Virus record (IMG/VR): IMGVR_UViG_3300031227_000130 | Span: 1-41,204 of that record | From: a virus | Length of the DNA: 41,204 bases | Reading direction: 5' to 3' (one strand) | In this document: in pieces, positions 1 to 5,875 of the stretch | Layout of the letters: the number at the start of each line of letters is the position of its first letter | Numbering within the stretch: the first letter of the stretch is position 1 | Made by a program: the position numbers and the translations under genes | Notes under the pieces: model-generated | What the model saw: the letters and a program-made list of their open reading frames with translations, nothing else | Databases searched by the model: none | What the model was told of the DNA's origin: nothing

Positions 1-47
1 TTCCTTCATGTCTTGCGCGTCATCCTTCCCCCTTGACACAAAGCAAA

Positions 48-78
48 CCCCTAGCGCGGCCGAAGGCCATGCTAGGGG
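48..78 (-). terminator. Hairpin, likely rho-independent terminator
   Basis: CCCCTAGC (48-55) pairs with GCTAGGGG (71-78). An inner GGCC (58-61) pairs with GGCC (65-68) around a GAA loop, giving a nearly continuous stem of about 13 pairs. On the minus strand the stem is followed by a T-rich tract (TTTGCTTTG). It lies downstream of the last leftward gene (224-583) and so could end that transcript. The same position, in front of the terminase genes on the circle, also allows a role in the packaging site. Confidence 0.5.
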
Positions 79-90
79 AGTATGGGAATC

Positions 91-123
91 GGGTCCCGAG
101 GCGTGGGTTAAACCTCGGGACCC
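91..123. other. Perfect 11-bp inverted repeat hairpin
   Basis: GGGTCCCGAGG (91-101) pairs exactly with CCTCGGGACCC (113-123) around an 11-base loop. No T tract follows on either strand, so it is not a classical terminator. Sitting next to the first hairpin in the terminal repeat, it is a candidate cos/pac or terminase-binding element, or an RNA end-protecting stem. The repeat copy is at 41120-41152. Confidence 0.6.
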
Positions 124-156
124 ATCGGGCATGACGCGGCGAAACGCATCACCTAC

Positions 157-185
157 AGCTTACAGCATCCCACCCGTGCCGTCAA
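157..185 (-). promoter_or_regulatory. Weak candidate late promoter
   Basis: On the minus strand TTGACG (185-180) is followed after exactly 17 bases by TAAGCT (162-157). The -35 box matches consensus at 5 of 6 positions; the -10 box is poor (3 of 6). It would transcribe leftward through both terminal-repeat hairpins and, on the circular genome, into the terminase genes. Stretch 1-223 holds no other gene I can support. Confidence 0.25.
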
Positions 186-223
186 GCCCTCCCCTCTTTC
201 GCTAACCCAGAATAGTTTACAAC

Positions 224-583
224 TCAGCCCGGCACATCGGCCGGGTCTTCGGTCTCTCCCGCTTGCACCTCCTCAGAGGTTTCCTGTAGGCCCTCCACCG
301 ACTCAACACCTGCCCTATAGCCCAGGGTCCACGCAGCGCCCATGAATGACAGGACGCCCTTCTTGCCATAGTCCTGGCCCGAGATCTCAGCCATCGCCTC
401 TGCCATACTCCACTCTGCGAACAGGCTCACAAAGTCTGCGTGGTCCAGGAGGCCCTCTACAGATTGCAGGTATACCAGCGCCTCATTGAATGTCGGCAGC
501 CGGTCCGTTATCGCCGCTGCTATCTCCGGCATCTTGACCTTCAGCTTCTCAGCTCTTCGCCGTTCCGCCCGCGTACCCATCAT
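224..583 (-). CDS. Hypothetical protein, last gene of the early block
   Basis: 119 residues, not recognised. The basic N-terminus (GTRAERRRAEKLKVK) precedes mostly helical, acidic sequence and a Glu-rich tail. An ATG at 595 is in frame, but its codons are themselves the ribosome site (GGAGGAGG), so the start is placed at the ATG at 583; the adjacent ATG at 580 is equally possible. The gene follows the small membrane protein genes and is the last before the terminal-repeat hairpins. Confidence 0.65.
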   Translation of the reverse strand: MMGTRAERRRAEKLKVKMPEIAAAITDRLPTFNEALVYLQSVEGLLDHADFVSLFAEWSMAEAMAEISGQDYGKKGVLSFMGAAWTLGYRAGVESVEGLQETSEEVQAGETEDPADVPG

Positions 584-604
584 GCCCTCCTCCATTCGCT
601 AATT

Positions 605-781
605 TCACCCCCCGCAGGCCATCCGCATCCCGACCCCGATCCCCATCAACAGCCCGCCCACCCACATTCCCACCAACAGCCCCAGAAGGACCGGCCACGG
701 TATCGCCCCCGAGCTGGCAGGTCCCGCCTCCAGCTTCTCCATTTGCCAACGCTCCAGCTCCTCCATCTCCGCATTGCCCAT
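605..781 (-). CDS. Small single-span membrane protein A
   Basis: 58 residues. A charged amphipathic N-terminus (EMEELERWQMEKLE) is followed by one long hydrophobic segment rich in Gly and Met (about residues 28-52) and ends MACGG. The start ATG at 781 follows AAGGAGGGCGTG, a good ribosome site. It is the third of three consecutive tiny membrane proteins (963-1052, 796-966, 605-781), an arrangement that recalls phage lysis cassettes. No holin family can be assigned by eye, and other envelope functions are possible. Confidence 0.6.
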   Translation of the reverse strand: MGNAEMEELERWQMEKLEAGPASSGAIPWPVLLGLLVGMWVGGLLMGIGVGMRMACGG

Positions 782-795
782 CACGCCCTCCTTCG

Positions 796-966
796 TTATT
801 GAATGAGACAGCCCAGGAGGATCAGAGCCCCCAGGACCAGCACCGCCAACAGAACCCACGCTCCAACCTCGAGAACCCACCACCGCCGTTTGGCCCTGCG
901 TTGCCCCTCCCCCTTGCGAGGCACCCACCGCGGGTCCCAGCTATCGCCGTTGCTCCACCACCTCAT
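796..966 (-). CDS. Small single-span membrane protein B
   Basis: 56 residues. The Trp- and Arg-rich N-terminal half (MRWWSNGDSWDP, then KRRWW) is followed by one strongly hydrophobic helix (about residues 33-55) ending GCLIQ. The ATG overlaps the stop of the upstream 29-residue gene as ATGA, indicating translational coupling. Positive charge before the helix suggests an N-in orientation. Function unknown; candidate holin or pinholin component. The case for it being real rests on the coupling and the tight packing between its neighbours. Confidence 0.5.
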   Translation of the reverse strand: MRWWSNGDSWDPRWVPRKGEGQRRAKRRWWVLEVGAWVLLAVLVLGALILLGCLIQ

Positions 967-1052
967 AGCATCTTCAGTTTGACTATGAGCATAGCCGCAC
1001 CAAACGCCAGGAGCAGAATCAAACCCATTCTCAGCATCTCACCGGTGAGCAT
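963..1052 (-). CDS. 29-residue membrane peptide
   Basis: Encodes MLTGEMLRMG followed by a hydrophobic helix (residues 10-25) and KLKML. The ribosome site GGGGGAGGG lies 3-8 bases before the ATG. It overlaps the next gene by ATGA at 963-966. It is too short for family assignment; it could be a coupled leader peptide or a small toxin- or holin-like peptide. Confidence 0.4.
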   Translation of the reverse strand: MLTGEMLRMGLILLLAFGAAMLIVKLKML

Positions 1053-1093
1053 AATCCCTCCCCCGTGCCGTTGTTCTTTCTAGACATGTGTTT

Positions 1094-1471
1094 TCAGACT
1101 CCAAACAGGTCTGCCCAGAAGCGACCCACTCGTGAGAGTCGCTTGTACTTCACGAGATCGAAGACCGGCTGGTGTATGGTCAGAACGAGCCCCTTGTGAT
1201 CCCTGGGCGACTGGCACTCACACGATATGTAGCCTTCCAGCGACGAGCGCTCATAGTAGAGTGGCGCACCAGGCACATCCCGGAGGCGCCAGGACTCCAT
1301 GTCGCCTCCGTCCTCTGGGTGCGGCTCTGGATCCAGGTAGCCCTTTCGTGGGCGCGTTGAATCGTCGATCCTGAGTAGCCAGGCGACAGCAGGCTTTTTC
1401 TCCGCATGTTCGCCCAGTCGAAACAGGAACTCCCGGTCACGCTCCTCAATGTCGCTGAAACGGCTCATCAT
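1094..1471 (-). CDS. Hypothetical protein
   Basis: 125 residues, no family recognised. It begins MMSRFSDIEERDREF and contains a mixed charged core with three Trp and a CEC pair in the C-terminal half (ISCECQSPRDHKG). The start at 1471 (or 1468) follows GGGGGATGAC; a longer in-frame start at 1612 would overlap the upstream gene by 110 bases and lacks support. It lies between the PAPS-reductase-like gene and the small membrane genes. Confidence 0.6.
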   Translation of the reverse strand: MMSRFSDIEERDREFLFRLGEHAEKKPAVAWLLRIDDSTRPRKGYLDPEPHPEDGGDMESWRLRDVPGAPLYYERSSLEGYISCECQSPRDHKGLVLTIHQPVFDLVKYKRLSRVGRFWADLFGV

Positions 1472-1502
1472 GTCATCCCCCGTGCCGCGCCCATTGTGCC
1501 GG

Positions 1503-2276
1503 TCATTCGAATAACACCATCTGGCCCTCAGGCGCGCCATGCTTGCCATAGATCCACCAGTCCATAACCCCTTGGGCGTTCTGCCATGTCGTCGTCTTGC
1601 CCATCTCCTCACGCCTCTTGAGCATAAGATCGAATGTCCGCAGCCAAATTACATAGAATCGCGGCCAGCGGGCGGCGTCGCGTTCCATGCCTCGCTTGTT
1701 GCCCATCGGGCACATGACACAGCCCAGGCGCTTGAATCCCTCGTCGTACAACGAACAGTATGGCAGCTCGCGGTCTCGAATGAACTCCCACACGTCGTCG
1801 TCCGACCAGTCAATGATCGGGTTCACCAACGAGCGATGCGTCGAGTAGCATGGCTCGACAAGTTTCCGCGTGTTCTTGCGCCTGGGTGACTCTGCCCAGC
1901 GGATGCCCGTGAGAACCTTGCGCCCCTCGCCGCCCCGCTCCTTGAGAGCACGACAGCAATAGCGTATGAGTCGGGTCGGTGGGCCGCCATCATGCACCAC
2001 GAGTTGGATCATCGTTTTCGGCGGTCTGTCCCAGGCCACGTCATTGTGGTGCTCTCGCATGAACCGCAACAGCTCCGGCGGGTCGACGGTCGTGACTGAG
2101 TAGTGCGCGTCGTACTTGACGCCCGCCTCGTCTGCCAGCGCCTTGAGCGTGATCGAGTCCTTGCCGCCGCTGAAGGCCAGATAGTAGCCCTCCTCCGGCT
2201 CGAATGAGCGCAACCGCTCGACAGCGATGGCTACGCGATCATAGATTCCGTCAAGGCGTGGCTCGATCAGCGCCAT
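1503..2276 (-). CDS. PAPS-reductase-family PP-loop protein
   Basis: 257 residues. It has the PP-loop SGGKDS at residues 36-41, which binds the adenylyl phosphate in ATP-pyrophosphatase/PAPS reductase folds. A central YCCRALKE...GIRWAESPRR block and a later CVMCPMGNKR pair (about residue 180) are typical of phage members and of the DndC-type relatives. Whether it reduces sulfate, thiolates a nucleic acid or does something else cannot be told from sequence. Family membership is strong; function is inferred. An APS-kinase-like domain is encoded at 26299-27348 in the same genome. Confidence 0.85.
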   Translation of the reverse strand: MALIEPRLDGIYDRVAIAVERLRSFEPEEGYYLAFSGGKDSITLKALADEAGVKYDAHYSVTTVDPPELLRFMREHHNDVAWDRPPKTMIQLVVHDGGPPTRLIRYCCRALKERGGEGRKVLTGIRWAESPRRKNTRKLVEPCYSTHRSLVNPIIDWSDDDVWEFIRDRELPYCSLYDEGFKRLGCVMCPMGNKRGMERDAARWPRFYVIWLRTFDLMLKRREEMGKTTTWQNAQGVMDWWIYGKHGAPEGQMVLFE

Positions 2277-2292
2277 GCTGCCCCTTCCCCGC

Positions 2293-3411
2293 TCACTCTA
2301 CCAACACCCGCACCCTTCCCGGAACCTCCATAACCGCGCCCACAGCTTTGGCAATCCGCCCGCTGAATCGTTGGTCGAGCATGGCCGCACATCGCCCATT
2401 CTTAGCCTTCACGCGGAGCGTCCCATGATCCCACGCTATAGGATAAGCCCCCTCTAGCCAGACTGGTTGGATCTCATCCCCAATATGCTCCAGCACCGCC
2501 GGCCAGGGGAACCCTTCCAGCTCCTTGGTCTTGAGATTGGTCCTGGGCTCGGGAGGTGGCTCGGGCTCGCGTTGCTCGTCTTGAATCCGTTCGCTGATAG
2601 CCCGCACATAGGCCCAGGACGTGGCCCCGGCAGCTCCGGCAGCCCTTAACGCATCGTAGGCCCCCTCATGCCCGAGGTCACCGATCAGTTCTTGTAGTTC
2701 TTGAGCGTTGATCGGCCCTTTGTTCGGGAATATAGATTCTGTTAGAGACCCCAATACTGGCAGCCAGTCCTCAGGACCCGCAGGGTCGGCCGGTTTACTC
2801 AGATCCGCAGCAGTAGCCAGCAATACCGGAATTCGGGCGGATCTGTCGGCCAGCACCAGCAGCGGCTCGCGGGCGGGCGACTGGATCTGCTGCTGCATCT
2901 GGTTCTCTTCTGCATCTGCATCTGCATCTGCATCTGCATCTGACCCGGACCTACTCCCGACTAACTCTGGACCTACTCCTGACCTACTCTGGACTAGCTC
3001 CTGACCTACTCTGGACTCACTCTCGACTAACTCTAGACCTGCTTTGGCCTCTGTCGGGACCTCCTCTTGCCCTGGCGGGGTTGGGTAGAGGCTTTCAGCC
3101 TCTTTGGAGGTGTCGCCCTGGTATTGGCTGAATGACGGGAGCCAGAAATACCGCCGGCCTTCCACTTCGTAGCGTTCGATCATTCCCCGACTATCGAACC
3201 ACCCCAGCGCCTCCTGAACCTGCGCCAGGGTCACATCCTCCCGCAGTGGCATAGCCCGCGCCTTGACCCAGCCAGAATTGTCGAGCCCCCGGCCTTCGCA
3301 GTCCATTGCCAGGGGCAGCAGCAGCCACAAGACTCGTGTGAAATCGTCCGGCATCTCATTGATGTCTAGTGACTCGGTCGCCTTGACGTGTAGCTTGCGC
3401 CATCTGGGCAT
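2293..3411 (-). CDS. Replication initiator (DnaD-type N-terminus)
   Basis: 372 residues. Residues 1-95 look like the winged-helix start of phage replication organisers: an FTRVLWLLLPLAMDCEGRG region, then a wing ending RRYFWLPSFSQYQG. A low-complexity middle carries ELVxSRSGVG repeats and a (DA)5 run, both produced by nucleotide repeats. The last 75 residues (FPWPAVLEHIG ... GTLRVKAKNG ...) resemble domain I of DnaA, a helicase-contact domain; that match is tentative. It probably melts the origin and recruits host helicase, since no helicase gene is present. The internal 11-bp array suggests the origin lies in this gene, as in lambda O. Confidence 0.7.
   Translation of the reverse strand: MPRWRKLHVKATESLDINEMPDDFTRVLWLLLPLAMDCEGRGLDNSGWVKARAMPLREDVTLAQVQEALGWFDSRGMIERYEVEGRRYFWLPSFSQYQGDTSKEAESLYPTPPGQEEVPTEAKAGLELVESESRVGQELVQSRSGVGPELVGSRSGSDADADADADAEENQMQQQIQSPAREPLLVLADRSARIPVLLATAADLSKPADPAGPEDWLPVLGSLTESIFPNKGPINAQELQELIGDLGHEGAYDALRAAGAAGATSWAYVRAISERIQDEQREPEPPPEPRTNLKTKELEGFPWPAVLEHIGDEIQPVWLEGAYPIAWDHGTLRVKAKNGRCAAMLDQRFSGRIAKAVGAVMEVPGRVRVLVE
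2911..2942. repeat. Hexanucleotide repeat (TGCATC)5
   Basis: Five perfect tandem copies of TGCATC plus TG, encoding an Asp-Ala run on the minus strand within the initiator gene. The six-base unit keeps the reading frame when copy number changes, so length variation is tolerated. It directly adjoins the 11-bp array. Confidence 0.95.
2947..3045. repeat. Nine 11-bp iteron-like direct repeats, candidate origin
   Basis: The 99 bases divide into nine contiguous 11-base units without gaps. Examples are GGACCTACTCC (2947, 2969), CGACTAACTCT (2958, 3024) and TGACCTACTCT (2980, 3002). All units share GAC at positions 2-4, and seven share an ACTC core. Three units make 33 bases, so the encoded protein repeats every 11 residues. 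One unit per helical turn would place initiator sites on one face of the DNA. I infer an origin of replication inside the initiator gene; a purely protein-level repeat is the alternative. Confidence 0.65.
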
Positions 3412-3460
3412 TAGGTTACCCCCAGTGCGCCCTGATTATCTGTCAACATGTCGCCCCTTT

Positions 3461-3596
3461 GCTTTGGTTCGCTTCGCTATGCTGCGCTCTGCTCTGCTCC
3501 GCTGGGCTAAGCTGCGCTTCGTCCATGCCCGCGCTCAGGACTCGAACCTGACGGACCATTCGCGGGCCTTTGCTTTGCTTCGCTCGGCTTAGCTTC
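3461..3596. repeat. GCTNN pentanucleotide array in two blocks
   Basis: From 3461 to 3520, twelve consecutive 5-base units start with GCT, with one exception (GGTTC at 3466). From 3572 to 3596 five more follow (GCTTT, GCTTC, GCTCG, GCTTA, GCTTC). The two blocks bracket the hairpin at 3527-3567. The array fills the 200-base gap between the initiator gene and its upstream neighbour. No open frame explains the five-base period. It could be a protein-binding scaffold, part of the origin, or an RNA spacer. Confidence 0.8.
3527..3567 (-). ncRNA. tRNA acceptor/T-arm-like minihelix
   Basis: Read on the minus strand: a 7-base arm GCCCGCG, nine linker bases, T-stem TCAGG, loop TTCGAGT, stem CCTGA, one base, then CGCGGGC pairing perfectly with the first arm. 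The 5-bp stem with a seven-base TTCGAGT loop is a canonical tRNA T-arm, and the 7-bp outer stem has acceptor length. D and anticodon arms are absent, so this is not a functional tRNA. It may be a tRNA relic, an attachment-site remnant, or a minimal RNase P/tRNA-enzyme substrate in the transcript. Confidence 0.5.
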
Positions 3597-3612
3597 GGCT
3601 GCGTACACCGTC

Positions 3613-4119
3613 TCAGGCCGCCACCCTCTCCAGTTTCGTGATGGCGTCCTGTAGCGGACCCTCTGTCACTTGCTCCACTTCAGCGATGTGCCTATACTGA
3701 CGCAACCGCCGTTGACAACCAATCAACTCCTGGCGCTCGCGTTCTATGATCTGGGCCATCCACTCAGCCTCTCGTGCTGCCATGTCGATGGTCACGTATT
3801 GCGCCGTGGACTCCTCGCCCTCTTCCGGCTCGATGACTATGCGGTGAATGGCCTTGATAGGCTCCTCACCCTCAACGAACTGGACGCGGATATTGCGCAT
3901 GTAGTAGAGCGCCTGCCCTCGCCGGTAGAGATTCGCCGCTTCTGCGTCGCCCCACTCGAAAAACCGATGTAGCGGCGACGTGTCCCTCTGTGCCTCTTTC
4001 AGCACGGCCTCCGGTGACAATTCCTGGTTCTCAGCCAAGGCCACAAAGCACTCACCCAACACCTGCGCATCGTTCCCCGTGAACCGAGCCCCCGGTGCTA
4101 CAAAGTATGTCGTGCCCAT
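3613..4119 (-). CDS. Conserved-type phage protein of unknown function
   Basis: 168 residues. The central segment SPLHRFFEWGDAEAANLYRR with the following QALYYMRNIRVQF resembles a motif seen in many phage early proteins (His-x2-Phe-x-Trp-Asp, then Arg/Gln-Ala helices); no activity is known to me. The C-terminal half is helical and charged with an ERERQELIGCQRRLRQ coil. The ATG is 6 bases after GGAGG and lies inside the end of the upstream gene (22-base overlap), so the two are co-translated. Confidence 0.7.
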   Translation of the reverse strand: MGTTYFVAPGARFTGNDAQVLGECFVALAENQELSPEAVLKEAQRDTSPLHRFFEWGDAEAANLYRRGQALYYMRNIRVQFVEGEEPIKAIHRIVIEPEEGEESTAQYVTIDMAAREAEWMAQIIERERQELIGCQRRLRQYRHIAEVEQVTEGPLQDAITKLERVAA

Positions 4120-4706
4120 GCGTCCTCCTTGATCGTGAATGTACCAAACGGGCCACTACACTCTGGCCGCCACGCGCCTACGCCCGGATAGCTGCCCGCT
4201 TTTTGCAGCAGATTCAAAACCTGCTCAGTGGTAGTAAACTCGGGGTCGAACTCGATGCTCAGCGTTATCTCCCATCCTCGAAACATGGGCCGATAGAATA
4301 CCGTCCCAGTGCGGCCCTGTAGTTTCCCAAAGTCTCGCCGCATCGTCGGCTCACTTCCCCGAATCTCCAGCATCCCCTCCCCATCCCCTATGACCTGGAA
4401 TGCTGCACGCGCATCCGTCATGGCCATGTCGGTACTCTTGGCTGCTCGCACCATAGCCTTCTTGAACGCTATGGCCGGGAACCCATGACCGCCCGAAGCG
4501 GTCTTGTGCAGATGTCCTAGCCATTCCGATTCCGGATCTCGTGGCTCTTTGCCCCCGACTTTTCGCCCTTGCTGCTTGGCCTCCATCTGATCCAAGTCTT
4601 TGTCCAAGATCTTGTTGACCAGTAAGGGCGTCTTGCCCTTCACGGTTATCGCGAATACGCCGCTCTTGGTTGCGTAGACCTTTGGGTTCTCATTTGCCTG
4701 TGCCAC
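4098..4706 (-). CDS. RAMP-like phage protein, possible nucleic-acid binder
   Basis: 202 residues from a GTG start at 4706, chosen because GGGGAGGA lies 5 bases upstream; the in-frame ATG at 4853 lies upstream of the predicted transcription start. It has an N-terminal beta strand with TPLLVNK, a middle PAIAFKKAMVRAAK helix, and a C-terminal glycine-rich block PGVGAWRPECSGPFGTF. This order resembles phage early proteins that carry a RAMP (Cas-repeat-type) G-rich loop and is often near RecT. I infer a single-strand DNA or RNA binding role, with low certainty. It is first in its transcript and preceded by a structured leader. Confidence 0.6.
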   Translation of the reverse strand: MAQANENPKVYATKSGVFAITVKGKTPLLVNKILDKDLDQMEAKQQGRKVGGKEPRDPESEWLGHLHKTASGGHGFPAIAFKKAMVRAAKSTDMAMTDARAAFQVIGDGEGMLEIRGSEPTMRRDFGKLQGRTGTVFYRPMFRGWEITLSIEFDPEFTTTEQVLNLLQKAGSYPGVGAWRPECSGPFGTFTIKEDAWARHTL

Positions 4707-4836
4707 GTCATTCCTCCCCGCTACAATGAGAAAACCAGAGCGACAACTGAAAGGAGGTTGCTGCGAGGCTGCCCCCGTGTCGCTCTGGTTTGACTCCAAA
4801 AAAACTACCTCCGTCAGATCGGATAACAGCCTCGCA
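4707..4836 (-). promoter_or_regulatory. Structured 5' leader with alternative pairings
   Basis: Four arms alternate along the leader. CAGCCTCGCA (4827-4836, the predicted 5' end) is complementary to TGCGAGGCTG (4762-4771). TGTCGCTCTGGTTT (4778-4791) is complementary to AAACCAGAGCGACA (4732-4745). The arms interleave, so both helices together would be a pseudoknot. In RNA sense, ACCTCC (4758-4753) can pair with GGAGGT (4812-4807) or with the ribosome site GGGGAGGA (4719-4712). Translation of the 4098-4706 gene could therefore be switched. No known riboswitch class is recognised. Confidence 0.6.
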
Positions 4837-4841
4837 CTCCC

Positions 4842-4870
4842 ATCATAACACACAATCCAGATTCTGTAAA
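4842..4870 (-). promoter_or_regulatory. Sigma70-type promoter for the 4098-4706 gene
   Basis: On the minus strand TTTACA (4870-4865), exactly 17 bases, then TATGAT (4847-4842). Each box matches the consensus at 5 of 6 positions. Transcription should begin near 4835, at the first arm of the structured leader. It lies between the stop of the upstream gene (4894) and the leader. Confidence 0.75.
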
Positions 4871-4893
4871 GGGTTTATTCATCCCGCTTCGCC

Positions 4894-5172
4894 TCAGATG
4901 TCAAGCACCGCGTCGATCTGGGCGACCAGGACATCTAGATGGACATACTCTCCGTCCTGGCCACGCTCGCCCATCACCCACATTCGCATCTTTCGCAGCA
5001 GGGCCAGCGCCGCGTCGCGCTCTGTCCGCAGTTCCCGAATGTCGCGATTGTGCAACTCGACCAAGTTGTCTGCCCAGCCTTCGTCTGAGTCCTCAGACAG
5101 CTCGCCGACCGTTGCGCCCGTGTCCACGTCAAGCATCAGCGGACCATTCTCCTCTAGCATCCACTCAGCCAT
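4894..5172 (-). CDS. Small acidic helical protein
   Basis: 92 residues, not recognised. An acidic N-terminal half (MAEWMLEENG, then SEDSDEG) leads into a coiled-coil-like helix with heptad spacing (NRDIRELRTERDAALALLRKM). The start ATG at 5172 follows GAAGGGGTGACGGG; longer in-frame starts would run through the membrane protein gene upstream. It is last in its transcript before the promoter at 4842. Confidence 0.65.
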   Translation of the reverse strand: MAEWMLEENGPLMLDVDTGATVGELSEDSDEGWADNLVELHNRDIRELRTERDAALALLRKMRMWVMGERGQDGEYVHLDVLVAQIDAVLDI

Positions 5173-5192
5173 CCCGTCACCCCTTCTCAGCT

Positions 5193-5489
5193 TCACCACC
5201 AATCCCAACACCAATCGTAGCGGTTCGTGAGTCGTTCGATGATCTTGAGCCAGCCAATAAGTAAAAGGACAATCACAATCACAGGAACCAGCAAAGTAAT
5301 TGCTATACGGCCGATGGTGATAGCGCCTGGCAACAACGCCAGAACCACCCCCCAAGCGCCCAACCCCAGCATCCCCAGCACCAACCCTCCCCCGTATGCC
5401 AAACACATGAGCGGAGAGGATAGCCCTTGCTTGCGCTTGTCAAATGTACCCCATAACGGCCCGAGCCGTTTCTCGCCCTGCGCCACCAT
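5193..5489 (-). CDS. Two-span membrane protein
   Basis: 98 residues. Two hydrophobic segments (about 28-52 and 57-80) flank a short PGAITIGR turn. The N-terminus is basic (VAQGEKRLG) and the tail is aromatic (YDWCWDWW). The start at 5489 follows AAGGAG at good spacing. Topology suits a class II holin, but there is no lysis neighbour. A membrane anchor for early phage functions is equally possible. Confidence 0.6.
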   Translation of the reverse strand: MVAQGEKRLGPLWGTFDKRKQGLSSPLMCLAYGGGLVLGMLGLGAWGVVLALLPGAITIGRIAITLLVPVIVIVLLLIGWLKIIERLTNRYDWCWDWW

Positions 5490-5503
5490 CCGGTTACTCC
5501 TTC

Positions 5504-5842
5504 TCAGCTCCGCCGCGAATGCGGCCGCCATCCCGAATTGTTGTGCGCAGCCGTCCGGCTCGCCAGCAGGTCCCGAGCGTCTGTCACCGATTCGATGCGA
5601 TAGCAGTAGCCTGGCACCGCGTCAAAGATGCGCTGCTCGGCCGTGGTCAGCTTGGCCCCCCGCCGCTTGACCTCCCAGAACATAGGCTCCCCGTACATGA
5701 ACACCCAGACGTCCAGGATCCCCGGATAGGTCGAGGTGACCACCCAGGAGACTGGCATCCCGTCCCGCCTGGCGTCCCGCAGGAACTCAACGATCGGCCC
5801 TTGATTGTCGTCAGCTTTTCCGGTCCCGTATCCGTGCGGCAT
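5504..5842 (-). CDS. VRR-NUC-like PD-(D/E)xK nuclease
   Basis: 112 residues. The core GILDVWVFMYGEPMFWEVK, then a Lys-Leu-Thr-x2-Glu-Gln segment, fits the Asp ... Glu-x-Lys active site and following helix of small VRR-NUC/Holliday-junction-type nucleases. It probably acts in recombination or replication, with RecT as the partner annealing protein. The start is the ATG at 5842 after GGGGGCGGGGGTGATC. A diverged paralogue lies at 6331-6729. Confidence 0.6.
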   Translation of the reverse strand: MPHGYGTGKADDNQGPIVEFLRDARRDGMPVSWVVTSTYPGILDVWVFMYGEPMFWEVKRRGAKLTTAEQRIFDAVPGYCYRIESVTDARDLLASRTAAHNNSGWRPHSRRS

Positions 5843-5875
5843 GATCACCCCCGCCCCCACAGCATACCATAATCC

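Larger units (their letters stand above)
1..175. repeat. Left copy of terminal direct repeat
   Basis: Identical to 41030-41204 at 174 of 175 positions; base 128 is G here and A at 41157. The repeat lies between the end of the last gene and the first terminase-side genes and contains two strong hairpins (48-78, 91-123). It may be a true terminal redundancy or the overlap of a circular assembly. A k-mer overlap would be identical, so the mismatch argues for population variation or two independently sequenced ends. Confidence 0.9.

Noticed and set aside
2911-3045. CRISPR array
   Set aside because: Units of 6 and 11 bases are contiguous without spacers and lie in a coding region.
3441-3446. TTGACA upstream of the replication initiator
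   Set aside because: No -10 hexamer at 16-18 bases (GGGGGT is there instead).
3527-3620. Functional tRNA gene
   Set aside because: The T-arm is perfect, but D and anticodon arms cannot be formed upstream, and the acceptor partner lies only nine bases from the T-stem.
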